From Nautilus pompilius (taxonomy: Eukaryota; Mollusca; Cephalopoda; Nautilida; Nautilidae): DNA of 64,000 nucleotides. The stretch lies in the NCBI GenBank assembly GCA_018389105.1, contig JACATO010000041.1, forward strand, positions 62,001-126,000. Reading direction: 5' to 3'. Positions 11,251 through 23,650 of the stretch are shown piece after piece. The stretch's first letter is position 1; each line of letters begins with the position of its first letter. The translations under genes and the position numbers were made by a program. The notes beneath the pieces are model-generated. The model ran no database searches and was not told where the DNA came from. It saw only the letters and a list, made by a program, of their open reading frames with translations.

Positions 11251-14084
11251 GTGTACGATGAGTTTGTTTAAAATCAATCAGCTAAGCTGATGATGCTTAA
11301 AAGTATTTTGCTTATAAACCACGTTAATTTCTGGCCTGTGAGAACAGGAGAATAGTTGGGAGATGGCTGATTCCAACCACACTTCCCCTAAATCATGGTC
11401 TTTTGTTCCCAAAGGAAGACAATATAGTATACCCATGGAATATCAGTAGCACTCTGATCAGGATATGTTGAGGGTGGCAACTTATTCCAAACTCCAGATC
11501 AGATAGATAATTTAATTATTTTTCAAATTGTAGTCGAATGTCCTTGGTGTTTAGAGGTAGCAGGAATTTGGAAACTAAATACTAAACATGCTAGTTTTAT
11601 AATAAACACTTTAATTAAATCATAGCTAAATTTTCCTCCACCCCTCCCTCCCTCCTCTCTTCTCTCTCTCCTCTCTCTCTCTCTCAATTTTTTCTTTTAA
11701 AAAAAATCTCAGAGATATTAGTGAGCTGACTTATAATTAAAAAAAAAAAACAACATTATTTTGTTGTTTTGAAACCTAGATAAAATTGGATTGAACTAAA
11801 AATTTGCATGGAAGTTTAATGAAACCAAAATAATAATAAAAAAAAAACAATTTCTGGTTTTCCAGAAACATTTGAGGTTTTCTTATCAGTTCTAGTACCA
11901 GTCTCCAGGTTTGCTGGATTCTTGGTCCTACTGTCCACCAGTCAGCTATTACTAAAATAAGATGTGTTGAAATTAGAATGTCTCTCCTAGCTAGTCCAAA
12001 ATGATTTATAGAACAGCTTTTATTACTTAAAGTATTATGATGACATCATATCTAAGACTATATTTACCACATTTTTCTAACAATAAAGCATGGTTCATTT
12101 CTTGTTTAATTGCTTTATTTCATTCACATTCTGATGATAGATACCTTCTTGGATGTACCCTTGATGACTTCTGAACTAAGCAACATCATACATTTAACTA
12201 TTTACATTATTGCACGTATTAGTTTTTAAATGGCTAAATTGCGCATTACTTTGTCATGATAGTGATTAATTTCACTAACGAAAGTACCAAATTCTAGTTT
12301 CCTGTCAATTGTTGTAATTTTTGTCATACTAGTTTTTATAAAATAAAAAATTTATATACTTTAAAGTTCACTGGCAATCTATTTATTCTCAGAAAAATTT
12401 TAAAACAGTTATTAGTTTTCTTGCTTACTATAGTTACAGTTGCACTCTAGAACAGTGTCCTTTATTTATATCTTAAGGTTGGAAAAAGGGGTACATTTTA
12501 AGGTCCGTATCATATGTTAATACCACTGTGCATTTTAATTAAATTGTAAACATGTTTATAAATTTTAATAAAGCCTGAAATGTGTAAGCCTGGTTTCTTT
12601 TAGTTTCATTTATATTTAACCTATGATGGTCATCTATGAGCATTCATTTTGTTTCTCCAAAATTTTAATTGCAAAACATTCAAATAGAATGTTGGGCAAA
12701 TAGCTAATTTAGTAAAAATGTTTTTAAAAACAGTTTCCTTCATATATTTTTATTATGGAAGATATCTGTGTCCATGTGCAAAACAAAAGAAAAACTCTAC
12801 TTTTCTCCAGAGGTTTCCTCTCTCCTCTTTTAAGCTGTCTAGTGAACAAGTTGGAGTTTGTTGTAGCAGCCACATGACAGGAGGATAAAATGGCGTCTGG
12901 TTTCTTATCTCCTACTTTCCAAAGCTAGCAGTGGTGACCCTGAAAATAAAGACCCTGCTGTTTATGTTTTGTTTTTGTTGTTTTTACCTCTGGCAAGCTG
13001 GAAATGAATGTTTTAAAAAAATTCCTGTTGTGGTACTTTTGACCTGAGTCTCTCTAGTAATAGTTTTTGTATTGGATAGAAGAAAGCTGTTCAAAGAAAT
13101 TATTAGTTTTGGAAGAAAAAGGATGAATGGTTGAATTAAAGAGAAAGAAGTTGATAAATGCCACTGACTGACAAAGGAATTAGTGTGACTTTTGAAATAA
13201 ACAACAGTTACTAGTTACAATGTGAGCATATTTATTGTAGGTGCTGTCAAATCTACTCATGTTCTTTTATTCTTTAGCATGGAAATTAACAATTTCATAC
13301 TTTAAAACTAAATCTTTGACTGTTTAGATCTAGAATGTTGTATACTTAAGTCCTTTAGGAATTTGTTTCTGATAACAAGCAAATTAAAAACAGGCCACCT
13401 CCTGATTAAAAGGGATTTGGATTTTTGTTTTAAAGAGACTTTGGTTGCCTGATTTAGCCTGCTGTCATCTTTGTGGTGATATGATAGAAGTATTCAAGAC
13501 TTTTCCTGGTAAAGAAAATGTTTTGACAGATTTCTTGACATTAGTGACATATTGAATATTATAGAGGCCATTTAAAAATAAATGAAAATTATTCTTTATT
13601 AGAAATTGAGAAAATTTTTTAAAAAAATCATGTTGTTATTTTCTTGGAATACTTTGCCAAGTTTGGTAGTTGAAACAGAGTATGTAGATACTTTAAAAAA
13701 TAGTTTTGATTTTCACTTTAGCAAAGGATTTGCTGTTCTAATATCTATCTAAAAATGTTGAATTGAGAGAGACAGAGCTTAATATATGTATATTGACCAA
13801 AACTGTATAGGGATATTTTGTGTAAGATGCCTTTTATGACTGTTTACTATCACCCTGGCCATTTTAAAATGCTGTATGATCTTTCAACTATTTGTTAGCC
13901 CACTGCTTGAGTCATTTGACATTTCTCTTGCTTCAGATGCTGCATGTGGCTATTTATCTATTGCTGAGTGTACCTGCAAATTTCACACTACAGCCAATTG
14001 ATTGCAAATTTGCATATAACTATGATCAGATTGCATACAAAACCTGTCACAAATGTTTGCACAATGAAGAGTTACACAACATTG
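11251..14084. other. No gene seen; CT-rich microsatellite
   Basis: AT-rich DNA. A pyrimidine microsatellite (ct repeats) fills about 11638-11685. The part 11251-11520 is more mixed in composition and could be the outer end of the hAT element next to it. A start codon in good context at 12889 opens only twelve codons and was not accepted as an exon. Confidence 0.55.
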
Positions 14085-15145
14085 CAAGGATGATATTTTG
14101 ATAACAGTTTACTGATCAGCAGTGTAGGATACAGACTGGAAGTAGATGGACAGATAGACATATGGCTGCTGAACTTGGTGAAATTGCAGTGTGTTATCAG
14201 CCAACTTTGGCAAAGGTACAGAGAAACTGATTTAGTTTATGAAAGATCTGGCATGGTGGGGCAACAGCAGTACTGACTACTACGATAACCATTTATCACC
14301 TTTGTATCAATGTACCTACACTTTATATCCGTGTTCCATTTGAAAAAGATTTCAGTAGGTTCATGGGACCCTTATCTCCAACCAGACTAAAAAAATCAGC
14401 GACACATTGCTAATCTACATGCTAGGTGCTAAGTATCCAGTATTTCACACTCTTCTAACATCGGCAGAGGTGGACTAGGACTTACGAGCTTGACTCTCTT
14501 CTCTGTTTAGTCACTTTGCTGAAGGTTTATGTTTGGAGAGAGCAAAGCATTGTAATCTTACTGAAATAATGTGTTAAGAGATATTATTTGGGAGGGTGGA
14601 AATGTTATACTGTGGAGTGCTATGCCATGTGAACACAAAAGTGAACTGATTCTATTTGTTGGAACTGTTACAGTCAGTGCTACCTGGGTGAAGACATTAG
14701 CTCTGTTGTTATACTATTTAAACAATATCATGGTAATCAGTTTGTCTTCAATGGCTTGTAATGCAAGAGGCCATTGTGAGAGAATAGTTGTAAACCAGGA
14801 GAAAACTATCCAGTGTTTTCCATGGCCTGCTTATTTATCTGAGTCCCATAGAACATTTCTTGGATGAGAACTCGCTAGGGAATAGAGTACACATGCTCCT
14901 GGAACCATTCTAGAACCGTGTGATGCACTACCATAAGACTGCATAAGATGTTTGGTAAAAATATGAAATGTAATTCTCTTGTGATTCTGTGATACAATCT
15001 AATGGCATCCATACACCTTACTAAAGGTCGTATGACATTGAGTAGTTTGTTTAATGTATATAGTGGCATCATACTGTGTCCTGATTTGGTCAGTTTTGAA
15101 TTGTGTAAACAATTTATTTTCAATAAATCTGTGAAATTTATATTG
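14085..15145 (+). pseudogene. Tc1-like transposase relic (second lineage)
   Basis: Plus-strand pieces follow a Tc1-family transposase. The paired-like helix-turn-helix segment is RWTDRHMAAELGEIAV (about 14145) with YRETDLVYERSGMVG-like sequence after it (about 14215). The DDE part includes NVILWSAMPCEHKSELILFV (about 14600), matching the VMVWGGI...KTELVFI block. PWPAYLSESHRTFLG (about 14820-14865) matches PWPAxSPDLNPIEHLWD with the catalytic aspartates altered. The tail continues in other frames as RTV.CTTIRLHKMF near 14910-14960. Stops and frame changes are numerous. No terminal inverted repeats were identified with confidence, so the ends are approximate. It differs in sequence from the Tc1-like elements at 1464 and 57526. 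Confidence 0.8.
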
Positions 15146-18100
15146 CAGTATTATTCTATTGTTTTAATCACTATATAAAGGAAAGAATTTAGCCATTCAA
15201 GATGTCATACCCAAAGGTACACATCTACTTATTATTTTTTTAATTACCTTCACTAATTAAGTGAAAATTTTAGCTTTAAGATTTGAAATGTTTGAATCCA
15301 TTGTCTGATAAATTGGCTTGGGGAATTCAAATATTTGATAATGACAGCATATATATGAAAATGTTCTAATGTGAAATAGTTTCTTTCAGGTGTTGCTGAG
15401 GTGATGTGAATTAAGTTATGAAAAGTCTTTCCTTGTTACATGTAAACCAAATCCTAACAAATGAATTTGATGTAGACCAACTTACTTATTAAATACTACT
15501 ACATAGTTGCATGTCTGTTCTAATATTTTGATGTTAAATATGAGAATATGTTTGGTTGCAATTATGCTTAATTAAAAATACAAGTGAAATATCAACATAA
15601 AATTTTCTATTAGTTTGTTATTTAATGTACAATTGATGTATAAGGAAAAAAATAGAGAGATTAAATTTGAAATTTTAGATTAAAATTGTCACATTGTAAA
15701 ATATAATGTTAAGTGTAATGGTCAGGAGTTTAGAATACAACTTGGTTAGCAAGTCAATAATACCACCTGTATTTCAAGTAAAGCAATCATTAAATTTTAG
15801 ACAAATCAAACTCATTTGTATTAATGTATACCATTCCTGCTGTTATTTTCATTAGTATGCAAATGAACAGTGATATCATTCTCATACTAGTGATAATGAA
15901 AGTAATTTTTGCATTAATAAATAAGAGAGGGAATTGTTTTTCACTATAACTTTAATCAAGTTGATATCACTGAAAGTATGCAAATCAGCATGTGGCTGAC
16001 TAACTGGCCCATTACTAACCATGTGAGTGAGTTACACTTCTTGTCTCCTTTTCCAATTAACATCCGAGCAGTATAACCCTGATCACTTGATTTAGTATGC
16101 ATGACATACTGGATATTCACAGATGAGTTGTTTCATTTGTACTTGGTATTACAAGAGATCCATTATTTTTAAACTTTGAACATTTAAACAAATAAAAATT
16201 GCATTGTGTGCAAATTCTGTGCTTGTAATTGTGGTTTTAAGTCTTTAGTGGCATCTTTACAAGAATGTTACTTGCTCACAAATGAGCTGCTAGTTGTTGG
16301 AAGTTTTTTTTTAATTTTTAATGCTGGTAGAGAACTGGTATAATAAATGCATACCTGATCACATGATGTGTGTTGTCAAATCCTGTATGTAGAGAAAGTA
16401 TACTTCTAATGTCGTGAACATTTGCTTATGACATCCTACCACTTATTTTAAGATCTGTGCTAATCTTGTGAAGTAATTATTAATAACCTTTAAAAAATCA
16501 CCATGTTCCATAATTTTATTTCTGCATCACTCTGGACTGTGGGATGAAAATTAGAGAGCTGGAGTTTTCCCACCCATCACTTTGAACTCAGATTTCATGT
16601 GTCAGTGATATCTGGCTTTATATGAATTCCATCAAAATGATGCAACAACTTTAATAAAATGAGAAAGCCAAAGATTGGTGCAGCGGTTTTTTTGTAAGGT
16701 TGCAATCTGTCAAAAATACAAGAGGCAGTCAAATTAATTTGACCTGGAGAAACTGGATAATGATTTGTTGACTTAAAATTTTTTGTTGATAAGCTATTTA
16801 TCAACAACTGAAGTGCTTGCCAGAAAATTCCTTTAGCAGCACCTGTGAAAAATATTGTGACTAACATTTTAAATACATGCACCTGTTTTTTTAAATTTAT
16901 TATTTATTTCACATTAAATATGCTTGTATTTTGACATTTGACTTACCTTTTGTATTCATGACAGTCAAGAGATTTCCTTTGTTTTTTACTCAACACTGTT
17001 TAATATTGAAAACTATTCATCCTTTATGAAACATTTTTAATGAATGATGTGCATCTACTTGGTGATGTAATTCTGAAGGTCAGATCTGCTAGAGTGTTCT
17101 AAATATTTGTTTCTAGCGAGTAGCAAGAAAAGATTATAAGGGGACTAAATTCCAAACTGTATCTCAATTTTCTTTTCTCATCTTTTATATTTTCAAACAA
17201 TAGTTATAACAAAGCTCTAAATGTTAAATAAACAAGAAATAAAAATTCATGTGTATAATTTTAATTTTAAAAGTAAATAGAAGAAACACTATAACACTAA
17301 TCAAATAGTTCACTTTGCCACATATCCCTTGTGACAATTGTACTGGATTTTTTAATCTATAATTTATTCATCTCTTTTTCTCTCATTTACTTTTCAATAC
17401 CACCACATGAACAACCAATTTCCTGATGGAAGTCATTTATTCCAAGTTGTAATTTAGTATGCATTTCATAATTAAACTGTCTTTCATCAATTTGATTAAT
17501 CAATGCATTCAGATATCGGAAATAATGTTAATATTGCTAAAATAAATGTTAACAGAACCTTGAAGTTATTAATAATCAAACTTACTTTACTCAATGCTTA
17601 AAAGCAATTTTTTTGGTAAACCTCTGCCCTAACTTTCAAGGTCTACAGACATCTCACGGCAGTGAGCTATAAGTGGATGTGTAAGCTATCAGCCTTGCTG
17701 ACCAAGCAACTTAGCTAGATACAGTTAGTCATTTTGCTTGATACACACTTGATAATTTTAGTATTGAAACTTGAATCATAAATACTAGATATACATTTAA
17801 CCTTTTTGGATTTTGATGTTCTGTTAACCAACAGCATTCACGAGAATTTTAATTTGTTGGTTTTTTTAAAAAAAAACATTTCTAATGTTAAACTGTATCA
17901 TGGCTTCTCATCTTAAGAAGGAAACATCTATGACACCTATGGCAAAAAAGTTTAGTATTAACTTTTCATTCATTTATAATGTACTTGTACTTTAGTAATT
18001 TTATTTACTGGAAAATAAGAGTGAAAGGAAACCAAAAAAAATCAAGCATTTATTTTTTGTTGTTTTCAGCTATACCAGCTTTAAAACGTAGGTTTTTCAT

Positions 18101-19200
18101 TAGTTGGCTTTTATTTGTACTGAGATTGGGTACTGATCCCATCAAATAAAACTTTTATTAAGTACTAAAGCTACTATTAGGTGTCTAATTCTTTGGAGTT
18201 ATTTTTTTATATTCTCTGTATAAACTTATAATCTCTATCCAGTGTTAAAGTACCTTTTATTTATTGCTATTAGTTTATCCTCCATGGTTGAATGAAAATG
18301 GTAATCTATAATCTATTTTTGGAAGTTTTCAGTTTTTTTTTAAACTTTTTTTTATCAGGTAGAACAAAGGCTTTATTATTTACTTTAGGTTGTATTTTTT
18401 TTTTTTTTAAGCATTAAAAGTTCCATTAGGTTTACTGTCAGTTTAACCAGGAGGGGTATGGATGGAGTGGCTATATTGACCAATTTTTATCTTTAAATAT
18501 GGCTCACTGAAGTTGATATTTAATTTTTACAGAAATGTAAACAATGCAGAGTTGTCTCCATTTTTGGTCATTTCGAGTTATCTAATTATAATTTCACAAA
18601 TGCCCACAAAACCTTAAAATTAAAAAATTAATTACTACAGAACTCAAATTCAGACAATAGCAAACAAATACACTGTCTTCATTTTTAGTTCTTAAATACA
18701 AAACAAAGCTTTTATGATTCCCAATTTTTGTATATTCCAACCCCATTTGTTTTAATGGAAAATAATCATGCTATAGCACATGTTGCTCATTTACAAATTA
18801 AACATAAAAAGTTCTGAGTTATTGGGCAAATCAAATTGGAATATTGAACTACCCTGTCCATCTAAAGTAGTTTTAGACTACTCTTCATATACTCTAAATT
18901 ATATCAAATCATACACTTTTCACATGTTTGGTTTTATTTTTTGTTGTTTTTTTTTTTAAGTGTCTAAAAAATTAAATTTTGAAAAAATTTTTTCTAATAT
19001 TGATTTTTCCCAAATGTTAAGAAACATTCTAATTTTAATCAGTTTACCATTTCTGTCAAACATTTATTGATAAAATGCTTTCATTAATACAAAAGGAATA
19101 ATCAGTTTTTCAGTTTATCTGACCTGAACATGCTACTTTACACAATCTCAAAAATTAAATCACTGGTTACTCCAACTACATCAACAAACTTGCCGGTGCC
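15146..19200. other. No gene seen; octamer-bearing stretch at 15780-16110
   Basis: No coding stretch or repeat family was recognised over about 4 kb. The sub-stretch 15780-16110 is less homopolymeric than its surroundings and holds two exact ATGCAAAT octamers, at 15857-15864 and 15978-15985, the POU-factor consensus. The minus frame at 16595-16882 has no recognisable domain. Confidence 0.5.
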
Positions 19201-19209
19201 CTTTCTGAC

Positions 19210-20250
19210 TCAAGTTCATAAATGAAAAGCCCACTGCTTATATTAACACTCTTGAAAGGTGTTTACAATGATGTTTTTTTTATTATAGATAGTAATGTTT
19301 ATGACCTGTTTGGTTGCAGCCAGACACACTATGGATTTTTAAGAATACATAAGCAAGGTTGCTCTATGAGATCTAATTTATTGGCCAGAGATATATACTC
19401 ATCTTTATGTTGAATTGTTACAACCTGTTTTAACTAATAACTGCACTATTGAAGATTCCTTTAATTTTCTTTCACTTTTGCATAATATCTGTTTTATTAA
19501 ACATAATTTGCAGTTTTGATGCTGCGTCACTACTTATTAACAACATTCTTGATTATGCCATTGACATTTATTTATATTAACAAATTGTATCATGGTACTT
19601 ACCTTAGCTGCTCCTGATATTTCTGAGTCAGTGATGCGTGTAGTGTTAATTTTGGCTACATCTGATATTTCTTTTCTTTTCTAATAATGTATACAAATGC
19701 TTGTCACCTTAGGTTCTCCTATTGGCCCTGTCTTAACAAATATTTTTGCCTTCTATTGAAGGTCATTTCTGTAACTATATAAGTCAACTACCTACATTTT
19801 ATTTATTGTAGGTTGTCTGATGATACATTCATGTTTGCTTTAGTTGCTTCTGCTAATGACTTCTGATGGTGGTTTAACACCTAACATTGTAAGTTTACAG
19901 TTGACTGTGGACATAGAAAATTGCCTTTTCTTGATACCTTCAGTAGTCACAATGACCATTTTCTTGATATATGTGTAACATAAACCTGCATTCATGGGCC
20001 TTACTATAGTATGAAATGGGATGGCTAGCCTTTATCCTATTTTCATACAAATCTAATTTAGTTTTTATTTTGCTTTATAAAGCCTACAAATTTGTTTGTT
20101 TTTTTTTGTGTGTTAATTTTGAAAAAGAAGTGTCCTTTGTTTCCAAAATTTTACAACTGAATGGCTTTCTAAAACACATTATTGATAAAAATGCATGTAA
20201 AGTACTCACAAAACTGTTTTGATCAAACTTTAGATTCATGAATTTTTGTT
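19210..20250 (+). mobile_element. Penelope-like retroelement fossil (reverse transcriptase part)
   Basis: The plus strand carries broken coding remains in the order of a Penelope-like reverse transcriptase. A segment near 19318-19400 resembles the YGLPKxHKxxxPMRP motif. GSPIGPVLTNIF (about 19710) matches the palm motif GSPLSPVxANIFM. Near 20016-20222 there is a thumb-type stretch including KSNLVFILLYKAYK and FVSKILQLNGF. The endonuclease end was not seen. The element is clearly broken in several places and old, since non-coding sequence separates the matching blocks. It is probably 5'-truncated, as is common for retroelements of this class. Confidence 0.72.
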
Positions 20251-21590
20251 TATCAAATATCTGAAGCCCATTTTGAATATCAAAATTTTCACCTTTATCT
20301 CTTTCCTAAATCTGTATATTTCTGTATTTTCTTTTTCCAGCTTTATTCTAAAGAAAGCAAAATTTCTCTGTGCTTGTGTTGTTTCATCTGCATGTAATTA
20401 AGTTGTTTTATTCTTTTATGTTGACATTGAAGTAATGTTTTTCTTTTTGCTTCCATTTTAGTTTAAAAATTTTAAAAAAAAAACAAATAAACTAGCTATT
20501 CATCAACATTCCCAGACATTCTTAAATAGAAACTGTTGTCAGACTGATTTTAGCTGACTTTTCCATAGCCATTTGTCAAAATCTTTATTACTTAGTTTTA
20601 GGCTATTTATGAAAATGAAAATTTGTAGAATGAAAATCTCTTATTATTGATAATCTCATGACCGTTAGTATTAAATTTAAAAAACAATGTTTATATTTAT
20701 TAAATTATAATTGTCCATGACTAATGCAACATTAATTCACATGGTTTCTTTCCACATAAAGGTAGGATGTTCTGCAGTAAATGGACTCATTAAAAATATT
20801 GTTGTTGCTTTTCTCTGCACATAAGATTTAAGTTTCTCATTTATTTTCTTAATGGACTAATGATTTGATGATTTAATGGATAGTCTACATTTTTTTTTCC
20901 TGAGTATAATTTCTCAGTATTTGTTAAATCTGTTTCAGCAAAAATGTTTTAGTTTTTATACCTGATGGAGACTTGTTTGGTTTCAAAACTTGACTTTTTG
21001 ATAAAGACACTTTCAATACCCAATCTGTGGCATTAACAATAAGATTCCACAAAAATCATAATCCTTTTGTTCTTTAAGTTTGAAAAGCATTCTTGTAAAA
21101 CACTGTCACTCCCCCCCCAACCAAGGGAGACAATTGATAGTGCAATGTCTGTCAATGCAGGAAGGTACAGTACTTTACCCTTTACATTTCTTTCTTCATC
21201 TGAGAGAGAGTGAGTGAGTGTGTGTGTGTTACCATACATAAAATTATCCATTTTCTGAACTATTGTATTATCAGTATTGCAAGGGCAGTGACTAATACAC
21301 CTATGCAGAGATACCTACAAAATTTAAAGAGAGATATTGCAGATGCTTTATAGACTATCATTGGAGAAGTCTGGGATATACTTGTCCAGAAAAATATTTC
21401 TTAAACAGAAATTTAGCATAAGCAATTGTATTCCTAGATTTTCTGGATTTCATTTTTCAAAATAATTCTAGCATAAAACTATTTCTGTTATTTATTTTTT
21501 AAAAAAAAATACACTTGTCTGTTTTGGGAATTTAACAGAGATAGAAACATGCTTATTCGGTGTGGTTGTCTTATTCCATGCTACACTTGG
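20251..21590. other. No gene seen
   Basis: AT-rich DNA. A short tg microsatellite lies near 21208-21230. The minus frame at 21033-21251 contains no recognised domain. Confidence 0.55.
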
Positions 21591-21599
21591 AACATTACT

Positions 21600-21790
21600 C
21601 AGGTAGGGAAGGCAAGGTGTATGACATTGGAAACTAAGACCAGTATTAAAGTGCCTGGTGCCAACCCAATAAACCTATCAAAAGTCTCTACTATTTTTGG
21701 ACATGAGAGAGAACTGGAGTGTCCAGAGAAATCTCATTCATACAGCCAAGGAAGAAGAGCAAGAAAAAACTTTGCCATGGAGTTACATCA
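21600..21790 (+). repeat. Possible ancient repeat with a SINE/DNA-element core-like module
   Basis: The part from about 21697 (ttttggacatgagagagaac, then tggagtgtccagagaaa, then aagaagagcaagaaaaaact) resembles, in diverged form, a module I recall from repeats in many animals: tttggraygtgggaggaaac, cggagcacccggagraaac, gggragaacatgcaaact. It is also an open frame of 94 codons on the plus strand, but the composition reads as repeat rather than protein. Identification is from memory and weak. Confidence 0.3.
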
Positions 21791-22749
21791 AACTAAGATG
21801 TGCTCCTTTAAAAATTATTATTTAATTGTTTAACCTAAGAGAAAGGGAAGTCAACTTTTTCTGTAGATATTCTAATTAATATGATTTTGGTTATTAGTAT
21901 GAAATTGTGAAAGAAAGAAAAGCAAAACAGATGGTCAATTTTGACAGTGATATCACAACTCTATAATTGGTGAGAATTTTTTTTCTAATGGAAGAAAAAT
22001 ACTATACATGAGTTGTTTCTTATTATTTTTGTAACATTTTTTTCTGAACAGCATTGTATTGTAATTAGAATGAGAGAGCATGACTACCTTTGTTCTCCAG
22101 TTTCATTGTCTTATTGCCTATCTGCAGACATCAACATAATCTTTTTTTCTTTGTAAGTGCTAATGTATGAACAGACATTTTTCTGCTTTGTTTTAGGAGG
22201 CAAGGTAAAGTCTCTTTGCTCTGCAGGTTAAAGTTGAAACAGCACCTACTGAGCAATATTTTTATTTTACTACTTACCTGAGCTCACCACTTTCATTGAA
22301 AATAGGATGCTAATGTGAGAATACATATTTTAATTGCTAAAAATAGCAGAGCAACCAGTTATTTATAAACAGATTGGAATGAGCAATTTTACATTAAAAA
22401 TTGAAATTTCTTTGCAGTTGCAGTGTATATGTTAATCAACATGTTTATCTTTATTATTACATATTTGTCAACAAGCTCTCTATTTATTTTTTTTTCCATG
22501 TGATCATTTGAGTGCAAAGTTTTGTTTTTGTTTTTTTTTACATTGAATTTTGTGGTCTGAGTTGTTTAGGATGAAGAATTATGAATTCTGTTTTTTTATG
22601 TGCTAAGTGTAACTTTTAAATAAGAATTAGGCATTAAAAATGTTCTACTCACAAGTCCCATCTATTTGTTTTTTTTCTCACCTTACTTTCACCTGTGAAA
22701 TAAGCATTTGTAGATTATCTTTTTTTTTTTTAACTAATGCAGCTAGCTA

Positions 22750-23650
22750 ACCTAGCAGTTTCACTTTCTAGTTGTCGGAAGTTTCTGTTATAGAATGTGG
22801 TGTTATTGTTTCTTATTGCTGAGTTTCGGGAATTGCCATAATTGGGATTAAGCTTGGTTGGTCAGACCACTTCCTAAGACCATGCTCTTTTCTGGGCATA
22901 TGGACAGATTTATTAAGGTTGCGCTGTGAGTTACTTTTTAAAAACGTTAAATCATCAACGCAGTTTCTAAGGTTTACTCGCTGTCTCTTTGGAGGACCAT
23001 GAGAGTAATACTCTAAAACACTGGGGAGGGGGAGACTACTAAGCAAGCAAGGTTTCTGATATCCCTGTAGATATTTTCTGTCTTCGGTGATTAAGAGACC
23101 TGTTTATCTTCTTGAACTTATCATCATTATTAATTGTTTTAATAATCTGTCCTGACTATTTTTAATAAAACCTGGAAAATATCAAAATGTATGTTTTAAA
23201 CTTTTTTGTCTATTTATCTTTAAATTAACTTTATTGATATTTATTCATATGAACTGGCAAGAAACAAAAGAAGAAGAATAAAGAACGATGAACAAACCTG
23301 CAAAGGAAAGTTAACATATGGCACATTAAAGCGTGCAAGCTAGATAATCCTGTTCGTGGTCAGACGGCGGCTGCTTCCTTTTGTCTATAGATTATTTTGA
23401 AAAAAAATTGTTGCACAAAAAGTGACATCCCTGAAGCAAACCAATAACTGCTTTGACGGGCTCATAAACAGCGTAAATTATTGGAAAGATTTATCTAAAT
23501 TACAAACAAAACTACTATATTTTGACTTGACATTTTTCTTCCCCTTTTTTCCTAGAACCACCCCCCTCCAATATTTAACTAATAAAACCATCGCCAAACG
23601 AAAACAGGACGTAAATTGTTTTTTTATTGTTGAGGTAAATGGGTAATGTT
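22750..23650. promoter_or_regulatory. CpG-retaining unique stretch, possible gene-linked region
   Basis: CG dinucleotides are rare across most of the window but occur repeatedly here: gtcgga, ttcggg, gcgct, aacgtt, aacgca, ctcgct, ttcggt in 22770-23090, then agcgtg, ttcgtg, gacggcggc, gacggg, agcgta, atcgcc, aaacga, gacgta in 23320-23620. The stretch matches no transposon I recognise. Retained CpG in a CpG-depleted genome suggests selection or absence of germline methylation. On the minus strand there are pyrimidine-rich tracts ending in cag, for example near 23243-23265 and 23300-23315, which could be splice acceptors. Confidence 0.3.
22813..23104 (-). CDS. Protein-like open frame, possible terminal exon of an unknown gene
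   Basis: The minus strand is open from about 23104 to a stop at 22813, roughly 96 codons, after an in-frame stop just upstream. There is no ATG at its beginning, so if real it is an exon entered through a splice acceptor; the ends of ctacag near 23064 and aaacag near 23106 are candidates. The composition is unlike the low-complexity noise elsewhere. It holds LPLPSVLEYYSHGPPKRQRV, then NLRNCVDDLTFLKSNSQRNL, then HMPRKEHGLRKWSDQPSLIP. KRQR is a possible basic nuclear-localisation cluster. I do not recognise the family. It overlaps the CpG-retaining stretch, which mildly supports function. It could equally be a chance open frame. Confidence 0.3.

Noticed and set aside
12889-12930. ATG in good context within ataaaatggcgtctgg, possible first exon
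   Set aside because: The frame closes after twelve codons and no splice donor is present at a suitable place.
16595-16882. 95-codon minus-strand open frame
   Set aside because: No recognisable domain, no splice-like borders, no CpG retention; within the range expected by chance over this much sequence.
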